Under the pieces are notes generated by a model. The model saw only the letters and a program-made list of their open reading frames with translations, did no database searches and had not been told where the DNA came from. The position numbers were made by a program, and so were the translations under genes. From Dactylonectria macrodidyma (Eukaryota; Ascomycota; Sordariomycetes; Hypocreales; Nectriaceae), in contig JAGMUV010000001.1 in assembly GCA_020744425.1 (NCBI GenBank), positions 3,906,001-3,970,000 on the forward strand: DNA of 64,000 nucleotides. The letters are read 5' to 3'. Of this stretch, positions 57,590 through 64,000 are shown in pieces (within the stretch, counting starts at the first letter, position 1; every line of letters begins with the position of its first letter).

Positions 57590-58000
57590 AGAAATATGCT
57601 GCACCAGAACGGTGGCGACTCACTGGGAGAACAGCATTCGTCCCTCCTCGACTTTAATGCCTGGGTGACTGAAATCATACGACACGCCTTCTGGCTGAAC
57701 CTTGAAGACCTTTTACATGTATACCTTCTCGCCAAACTTTGCTTGACCGTCTTAAAATGGTGGTTCCTCGCAATCCGCGCCGCAAATTCGGCGGGAAGCC
57801 GCTCTTGAGCGTCGGGATACGCGGCCAGGCGTTGAGCAACTAACCGAGCAAAGGCTCTATCGATGAGTGATGAGCCGATACCAATACCTCTGACGGCTGA
57901 AACTTGCGACATCTGCGGGAACGAGGTATGATTCGAATTGACACGCACCAGGGCCAGATCAGTCGTACCGCCGCCCGCGTCGACGATTAGGAACATGCTG
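57590..58000 (-). pseudogene. Hsp70-like (HSPA12-type) ATPase fragment
   Basis: The minus strand starts at FLIVDAGGGTTDLALVRV, the phosphate-2 loop of an actin/Hsp70-fold ATPase. It continues with GIGSSLIDRAFARLVAQRL and AEFAARIARNHHFKTVK. The frame then changes and KFGEKVYM-stop-KVFKVQPEGVSYDF follows, ending with a MLFSQ segment. The first ~200 residues are absent; a trinucleotide repeat occupies the place just upstream. One frameshift, one TAA and missing ends make it a relic. Complete relatives are ~600-residue fungal proteins of unknown role. Confidence 0.75.
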
Positions 58001-58009
58001 CCCACGTTG

Positions 58010-58012
<3 letters not shown>

Positions 58013-58044
<32 letters not shown>

Positions 58045-58062
58045 CCATCATCATCATCATCG
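58013..58062. repeat. (ATC)n trinucleotide microsatellite
   Basis: About 16 ATC/TCA units with one CAC interruption lie immediately upstream of the truncated Hsp70-like fragment and next to the 3' end of the HET gene. In the minus-strand frame of the fragment it reads as repeated stops (TGA), so it is not coding there. Confidence 0.9.
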
Positions 58063-58072
58063 TCACACTCGA

Positions 58073-60706
58073 CTACTTAATACTAACTATAGACGTGCTT
58101 CCAACAACTTCCAGCTTGTCCCAAAGTTCGGAGAACCTAACGTTTCCAACAGACCTTCCACTCGGGCAGCCAATAAACCGGTCGTCATCCTTCGGGGCTT
58201 CCGTCAACATCAACCAAAGATCTTCACCCGTCTGCTTGCTAGTGTGTAAAAGTCTATCCATAGCTTCGAGGATCCCCCACGTATTCACGCCACCCGTTAG
58301 CTCCTTACGTACCCGAGCTACTGGGAAGCGCACGTCGATCCCTTGCGCCCACCCTGACATCTGTAGCTTTTTGTACGTCGATGAGGAGACGGCGGTGTAA
58401 GCCCAGCTGTCGCCGCCTTTGACACGGTATTCCCAAGGATGCTCTTCTAGGAATTGTCGGTCGAGCCAACTAGTCTCTTGAAAATATACGTTCCAGATTT
58501 TCCCCCGGTGGCTGTAGATTGTCATCTCGACGTATCCGTCATTAATCCGCGGCGAGTACTGGGGATTAATACAGCCTAAGTAAGCAGATGTAAAAGCATC
58601 TGTAAGCTCCCCTCCGCCCTCATGTTCTTCCGCGTGGAGGCTCATGAGCACAGGTAATATGCCACGATAAGTTTTCACACCGGGGAAATGGCCTAGCGTA
58701 TGATCGTTCGACCACCGAGGCACAAATATATCACGGTCGAGCATTCCATGTACTTCCTGGATGACGTCGTATAGGCTGTGTTGTAGGTCCTTGAGCCCTA
58801 GTGCTCGTAGTGTTGGGATCTCGTTCTCGCGCCTTAGCGAGGGCATCTTGATTAGCACGAACGGACAAGTTGAAATAAGGTTGAATGTTCTGTCGTTAAT
58901 GTTGGAAGTAGGTCGTAGAACAAGATACATCATAGAACGGTCGTCGATGTTTAGAACGAATAACTGCTCGTTGTCCGAGCCCGTGATAATTGTGTCAAGC
59001 GTGTGCTCCGAGAGTAGGTAGGTAGTGAACGGTTCAGCGCGCATTGCGAAAACGAAAAAACCACTGATCCTGCCGATCCGCTCTAGTGGTTGAGAAATTG
59101 CCATGTAGTGGGTTAAATTGATTCTCAAGGCTCCGGATAAGGTGTCTATGTGCGCACCTTGGTGCCACGATCGTTCCGCTGCAATGTGCGGCTCGGCAGG
59201 TCCATTGAGCTCGTACATGTTGAAGGGCTCCATGTCTCTTTGTATGAAATCGTCATTAGAATGTGCCTGTTTTATCATTCTTCGAAGTTCGCTGAAAACT
59301 TCCTGTCTCCCGATCTTGGGCGACATAAACAAAAGGCGCCAGGTCGTTCGCGATGTCCAGTTAGGGGCCCACGATGGGTAATTTAACACGTTGGAGTGGA
59401 GACACGAGGCATGGTAGAGGATGTTTGGCTGTCGCATGTTGATGAGGCAGTAAGCAAACAAACCGATAAAGACGTGCTGGCAAGACAGCGAGTAGTCCGC
59501 CTGGAGTCCTCCTCGTGGCATGGGCGAGGCATTCGGATCCGAGATTGGCGCCGCCTTCAAGACTGAGAGCTCGGGCATGATTCCCAGCAACCCGAACACC
59601 CGATCGCGCGGGTCCGTCGCCCGTGAGAGCGAGGTTAGCCAAAGCAGCTCTCCGAGATTCTTGACGCTTGAGGCGCCCTGCGATATATGCTGCACCCATG
59701 CCGCATGGGTTCGTTCCCAATTCCACCCCGGCACGCTCGACGAAAAATGGGCCGACATGGCGGGATCGGCCCAAAAGTCGACATCACCGACTCGCATGAT
59801 GACGCGCTGTGGCAGCAGTAACTCCTGGATGACCCAGACACGGGAGAAGTACCGCCGTCCGAGAAGATCGCTAAGCCTGTGTGGCGGCGCGTCTGGCCGT
59901 ACGGGACTGTCCCCGGGCTTGTCCCCGGGCTGAGGAGGGAAGAAGGGCGTGACGGTGCCGCTCTCGAGTTCGTGCAGCCTGCGGCGCCGGGGGTGTCTCC
60001 CATGCAGCGGCACGGCAATGTCGGGCCCCAGATAGACGATGACGCGGGTGCAGGTGGAATAGATGCGGCCCATGTTGGCAACTTGGCTATTCCGCTCCGG
60101 GATGTTGCTCTGATCGATGCAGATGGCGTCGACCCAGAGCATGCGGGTGCCGCGCCATGGCCGCACGAAGCGTAGCATCTCCCAGCAGTTCTTGGTTTGG
60201 AGCAAGACGTCCCAGAATGGGCCCACGTAGATGGGTTGGCAAAGCGCGCCGTCGCGATCCTCGCCGGCCCACGTATATGACACCGTCTCATACTCGGGGC
60301 AGTCTTCTAGGTCATACACCTCCAGCGTCAGATGCAGTGGACAATCGTGCGCATCCACAGCCGGAAGACAGATCAGGCGGAACTCGCTCGGCTGGAGAGT
60401 CGATGAGTATGGCGAGGTCTCCGCCGCCGCGCCTGGTGCTTTGGGCGGTGCCCGTGTCTCGTCCCCTAATTTATCGGCGCCTGACGGTGACCACGGCGCT
60501 GAATACGGCACAGAGCGCGGCCACCAAAGATTCATCTGCCCCAAAGGTTTGTCGGGAGGCACGAGCGGGACCGAACTGGCCGTAGCTCGATTTGCTACGA
60601 GTTCAGCAACATGAGGAGCTCCATCGCAAGAGCGGCAACGAGGCGTTCTATCTGGCAAGACCTCGATATCGGGCTGTAAGCAGCTTGCCTCGTGCCATCG
60701 TTGCAT
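58073..60706 (-). CDS. HET-domain (heterokaryon incompatibility-type) protein, 877 residues
   Basis: A single uninterrupted exon from ATG 60706 encodes 877 residues. The N-terminus (RCRSC) is a small Cys motif common in this family. The HET domain occupies about residues 138-290 with its signature blocks YETVSYTWAGEDRDG, LWVDAICIDQSNIPERNSQV and IYSTCTRVIVYLG, followed by FSRVWVIQELLL and DPRDRVFGLLGI. The C-terminal ~480 residues have no recognised domain. HET domains trigger cell death on contact between incompatible hyphae and share ancestry with TIR domains. No stop or frameshift is seen, so it may be functional. It is about 19 kb from the NLR gene. Confidence 0.92.
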   Translation of the reverse strand: MQRWHEASCLQPDIEVLPDRTPRCRSCDGAPHVAELVANRATASSVPLVPPDKPLGQMNLWWPRSVPYSAPWSPSGADKLGDETRAPPKAPGAAAETSPYSSTLQPSEFRLICLPAVDAHDCPLHLTLEVYDLEDCPEYETVSYTWAGEDRDGALCQPIYVGPFWDVLLQTKNCWEMLRFVRPWRGTRMLWVDAICIDQSNIPERNSQVANMGRIYSTCTRVIVYLGPDIAVPLHGRHPRRRRLHELESGTVTPFFPPQPGDKPGDSPVRPDAPPHRLSDLLGRRYFSRVWVIQELLLPQRVIMRVGDVDFWADPAMSAHFSSSVPGWNWERTHAAWVQHISQGASSVKNLGELLWLTSLSRATDPRDRVFGLLGIMPELSVLKAAPISDPNASPMPRGGLQADYSLSCQHVFIGLFAYCLINMRQPNILYHASCLHSNVLNYPSWAPNWTSRTTWRLLFMSPKIGRQEVFSELRRMIKQAHSNDDFIQRDMEPFNMYELNGPAEPHIAAERSWHQGAHIDTLSGALRINLTHYMAISQPLERIGRISGFFVFAMRAEPFTTYLLSEHTLDTIITGSDNEQLFVLNIDDRSMMYLVLRPTSNINDRTFNLISTCPFVLIKMPSLRRENEIPTLRALGLKDLQHSLYDVIQEVHGMLDRDIFVPRWSNDHTLGHFPGVKTYRGILPVLMSLHAEEHEGGGELTDAFTSAYLGCINPQYSPRINDGYVEMTIYSHRGKIWNVYFQETSWLDRQFLEEHPWEYRVKGGDSWAYTAVSSSTYKKLQMSGWAQGIDVRFPVARVRKELTGGVNTWGILEAMDRLLHTSKQTGEDLWLMLTEAPKDDDRFIGCPSGRSVGNVRFSELWDKLEVVGSTSIVSIK

Positions 60707-61060
60707 TGCAGGGTCTAATTAGGACTAGAACGGCAGTAATATTAAAAAGAGGGTCGCTGGGAGTTTAAATGAGCACGGATGTATGTACATGAAAGGCCCA
60801 TCAAGCTCACATGGGAGAAAGATCCATCTGCTTGGCACCCCCCGCTTCTTCGTCGATGAAAATGTCACGCACAGTGGGTGGAATTACCTGGTCGAAATTG
60901 GAATTATCAGGTACAGACACTGTAGCGGGGTCCTTCATTCTTTTGCATATAGCCAGTGCGCCACAAGCTCTGATTCTGTGAGGCGTTTCATATGATCCCC
61001 GCTCTGAGTCCCCGTCAAATTCTTGTCTGCTAACCATATGCCTCAATAACGTCAGCAAGC
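60707..61060. other. Spacer, possible 3' relic on the minus strand
   Basis: A minus-strand open frame (60807-61058) reads RIRACGALAICKRMKDPATVSVPD to its end at GAKQMDLSPM. It is not recognised and may be chance. The region also holds the presumed promoter of the HET gene. Confidence 0.3.
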
Positions 61061-61906
61061 CTAGGTCAGGGCAGCCTCGAGCAATTACAGAAGAAACACG
61101 CCATTTTATCTATGACACTGTCTCGCATACGAGCCCGCATATAACACATCGAGAGCTGCTAGATGAGATCGATAACGTCTGCAAAAAGCGAGCTCTGCAA
61201 GCTATTCTAGGAGAAATGGGTAATTAGGCGAAAATGGATCCAACGGAAACGGGTATTTCTATTGCCACGGCATGCCCAATTACGGAAGCAATGGGCTCAT
61301 CGATATAGATATATTGACTGGCGACGTGTCAAATGGAGCGACGAATGCCAGGTCGTACGAGGCGTAGGTGCCCGGCCTATCTGGACCTTCTATAGCCCTC
61401 GCGAGCAGCTTATGTACGGAGACGTCAAGGAGGTCAAGCGGCAAGGCGGCGTAAGACAGATGTTTTGGAGTGGATTTGGCAACGATCGTCGTACTGGGCT
61501 AATGGCCCTTAACGGCAGTACAATAGTCAACACATTGCTGATCTTTGTGCCTGACTTTTTAGAACCCGGCGGTATCTTTATGCATGATAATGCTACATCG
61601 CATACAGCTGGAATTGTTCAACACCTCCTTCAAGACCTAGGGGTCGAGGTCATGATCTGGCCGCCTTATTCACCTGACCTTAATCCTATTGAGAATCTGT
61701 GGGTGTTGATCAAGGCAGAGATCTATCGTACCCATCCGGAGCTGGAATTTGCCCCTGATAACGAGGAAACCCTGACCCAGCTAGTAGAGGCAGCAAAGGA
61801 AGCGCGGCCCGGAATTGAAGATAGAATTCTAGAGAATCTAGCAGAATCGATGCTTAAGAGAGTAGAAGCCATCATTAAAGCTGATGGTTGGTATACGAAA
61901 TATTAG
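61044..61906 (+). pseudogene. Tc1/mariner-type transposase (DD34E) with a damaged N-terminus
   Basis: The open frame 61262-61906 carries the DDE catalytic domain: SDECQ (first Asp), FMHDNATSH (second Asp) and YSPDLNPIENLW (Glu). Exactly 34 residues separate the second Asp from the Glu, which is the Tc1 signature. Upstream (61044-61227) a different frame encodes the helix-turn-helix part (SGQPRAITEETRHFIYDTV ... HITHRELLDEI). It is separated by a TAG and a frameshift at about 61227-61235. The extreme N-terminus is not found, and I saw no terminal inverted repeats in the flanks. The element is therefore probably inactive by itself. Confidence 0.85.
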
Positions 61907-62411
61907 AATGATCTTGAATGCTTAAACCAGCATCACAACAAATGGCTCAATAAGGCTAGGCCGGGACGCGATGTTGGATTCAAACTTTTTACATCCCACT
62001 GTATTTACCAGATCAGATAATGCGACTTAGTGGCTGCGATGAATACCAAGGCCATACCTGACCTAGCCCAAATGAGCCAAAGCGCTGAAGGCTGGCATGG
62101 CAGCACCTCTCCCTAGTTTCCAGCACACCACAGCCTTATTTGTTGCGGAGTAAGCAACACAACCCACCCCCGATACGCATATGTAGCCTGTTACACAGCC
62201 GACCAGGCAGACAGAAGACCATGGAAGGTGCATTTCACCACCGCAAGGCGGCATCCAGGCAGCAGCTGCGTCAGCGTTGCGTCGATGCCCAAATCAGCAT
62301 TTTTACGCCTTAAAACCTTTATCCTTTCTTGACAAGACTTAGGAACTTGCAACTACATCAACTCCCGGACTTCTCCATCCTCCCACCAGACACCACCATC
62401 TACCTTGGACA
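61907..62411. promoter_or_regulatory. Upstream region of the AAA-ATPase gene
   Basis: About 500 bp between the transposase and the next start. No gene or clear motif was recognised. Confidence 0.4.
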
Positions 62412-64000
62412 ATGGATACATCTAAAGACAACGGGGGGTTTCATGATGATGCAGATGAGAGCGTCCCACCCCAGGGAAATTTCCCCGCGGGACCAAACGC
62501 TGAAGACAATGGCGAAAGTACCCCTCCCGACACAGAGGGAACGCCCTCTTCCAGCGCCGAAGTCATGGCCATCCGACTGAAGTCCATGGTCGCGGAGGCA
62601 GACTCGATCGGCTCCAAGTGCGAGATTATGACCTTTTACAACCATTCGTCTGATCCCTGCGACCGTTTCCCCAAGTGGTCTGAGTTTGAGGACCTGGTGG
62701 CCGAGGAGAGACGCATCAGGGAGCTGGGTAAGGCGTTCGCGGTTATCCATCGCCGCTCCAAGGTCGAGAGGGAGTTTGGCGAGACGTGGATGACGCACTC
62801 GATTGAGGCACAGAGCCCACGACTCCAGAAGCTTCTCGACGTGGTCTTCCAGGATTACCCTTCTTGGTACCCCGACGCGACGCCCTACGCCGTAGGCCCT
62901 CCGTTCAAGCCTTACGTCCACCGGTGGAACAAGATCTTGGAGCTTGGCGAAGGCCTGGATGAGAAGATCGCGGACGAGGTCCAGCTACTTCGCGGCGCGC
63001 TGGAACCGCTCATATCATCGCATCTCGCTGACCTCAGCAGAGCCAGAGCGAAGGGGACCATCTCGTTTGAGAGTCTCTGGCTCATCTTATCGCCCGGGTG
63101 CCTCATGGTTTCCTGCGAGAAGGGCTACACCTGCCTATCTAAGCTTGTGACGGTGGAATTTGTGCAGGGCCAGAAGCCGGGTGACTCGTGCTGGATCTTG
63201 AAGTCTCTCCGCGTCAACTGGAACGGATCACACTGTGGACTGGAGAGACAGGTTGCCATCATTCCGAAGTTTGTGGACTCCATCCAGGTGACCAAGTTGA
63301 CCACCTACCCGCTCGAGTTTGCGCCTGATCGAGAGCACATTGAAGCTAAGCTTCTCGCCCGAGGACGCAAGTTCGAGGCTCTCCGCGGCCTCCATGTCAA
63401 GACATGCCAGGGGAAGAAGTACACGCGTGAATACAACCCTGTCCAGCACCGTTACGACGAAGCTGAGAAGCCGGTGAGTTCTGCACCCTTTTTGTCAATA
63501 GTTTGCGAATGATCTGATAATTAATACCTGTAGATCTCTGGCCGCATCATTGTCGATGCCTACGCACATTACAAAGTGCAGGAGCAGGTCCCGCCAGCGT
63601 TGATTCCGCTCGAGAGGTTCCGGGAGGATCCGAGCCTGCTTTCATCTGAGATTCGCAACGCCATGTCAGATGACAAGGACGACGACAGCTCCAGCGACCG
63701 CTCATACTCACCCACATACTACTCGGGCTCCGACGAGGAAGACTTCGGTAGACGGCGTCGGGCCCCGAGGAGAAACTCTCACGAGGTGCGGGAGAGAGAG
63801 GTCGACAGACCGATCAGAATCGCCCCCAGCTACGAGCGTCAAAGGAGACCCCCCCAACCGAGACCGATGCCGCCGGTCGCAGCGCCCCGTGGGATGCCAA
63901 CCGTACATTCCTACCTGCCAGCCGCAAACCCCTACCCGGCTCCCGTGCCAGCCGGAGACCCCTACTCTGTTTCCGTACCCAACCCAAACCCCTACTATGA
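62412..64000 (+). CDS. Fungal AAA-ATPase family protein (DUF7025 N-terminal region), runs off the window
   Basis: Exon 1 (62412-63473) and exon 2 (63534 to the window end) are joined across a 60-bp intron (GTGAGT..CTGTAG) in phase 0. The N-terminal ~75 residues are acidic and disordered. The DUF7025 pattern follows: LQKLLDVVFQDYPSWYP, PPFKPYVHRWNKILEL, GTISFESLWLILSPGCLM, YPLEFAPDREHIEAKLLARG, RGRKFEALRGLHVKTCQGKK, then after the intron SGRIIVDAYAHYK. Exon 2 continues into a Ser/Arg/Pro-rich stretch (DDSSSDRSYSPTYYSGSDEE). The AAA ATPase module, expected after this, lies beyond 64,000. Intact as far as visible. Cellular role unknown. Confidence 0.82.

Noticed and set aside
59361..60614. Several 87-218-codon frames on both strands inside the HET gene
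   Set aside because: They overlap the single 877-codon frame that carries all HET motifs.
1..64000. CRISPR array, bacterial operon signals, tRNA or rRNA genes
   Set aside because: No regularly spaced direct repeats of the right size, no cloverleaf with A- and B-box, and no rRNA-like segment were recognised; the genome is eukaryotic.
1..64000. Starship-type giant element
   Set aside because: The cargo types (metal genes, NLR) fit loosely, but no DUF3435 tyrosine-recombinase captain gene is visible in the window.

Overview
The window looks like a piece of the accessory, repeat-rich genome of a filamentous ascomycete (Pezizomycotina). The evidence is short GT..AG introns of about 42-97 bp with CTAAC/CTGAC-type branch sites, a PNP-NACHT-ankyrin NLR, a HET-domain protein, fungal AAA-ATPase (DUF7025) genes, a highly reducing PKS relic and an extremely AT-rich, stop-riddled repeat block of the kind made by repeat-induced point mutation (RIP). 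I cannot name the species.

Layout. Positions 1 to ~19,000 are a RIP-type AT-rich block with no credible host gene. Inside it I can delimit a full-length Ty3/gypsy-like LTR retrotransposon on the minus strand (5434-12501, 193-bp LTRs, 5-bp target duplication GAGTG). It is itself interrupted by a 336-bp solo LTR (6486-6821) and by a 434-bp TA-flanked MITE with 42-bp perfect inverted ends (11179-11612). A second, more mutated copy of the solo-LTR family lies at 2189-2525. From ~19,000 base composition is normal. A small copper-metallothionein-type gene (19897) faces a Cu P1B-ATPase relic that has lost its catalytic core. Next come an NAD-dependent epimerase relic split at its Rossmann motif by a hAT-like MITE (21586-21989, 8-bp target duplication), a CorA-like transporter gene (23542-25132), and a DUF7025 AAA-ATPase fragment. 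Three small multipass membrane proteins (26086-29360) and a single-exon type II membrane protein (30080-31555) follow.

The 33-45 kb part mixes relics (a PacC-like zinc-finger fragment, a DUF6601-like fragment, Helitron and PiggyBac pieces) with a complete 1,182-residue PNP-NACHT-ankyrin NLR (35628-39218) and an SDR gene carrying a stop at codon 3. The 45.6-57.2 kb part holds a secreted-type epoxide hydrolase, an NmrA-like oxidoreductase, a broken 3' end of a highly reducing PKS (ER-KR-ACP), and two convergent, diverged copies of glycinamide ribonucleotide synthetase (GARS). The right end has a broken Hsp70-like fragment, an intact-looking 877-residue HET protein, a Tc1-type (DD34E) transposase with a damaged N-terminus, and the start of an AAA-ATPase gene that runs off the window.

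How it fits together. Two allorecognition-type genes (NLR and HET), metal-tolerance genes, relics of a secondary-metabolism locus and many transposon families in 64 kb suggest a fast-evolving accessory compartment. SDR, epoxide hydrolase, NmrA-like protein and PKS could be the remains of one biosynthetic cluster, and the GARS pair beside it is the most unexpected content. Exon boundaries were worked out by hand from splice motifs and reading-frame phase; functions come from recognised family motifs, not from a database search.
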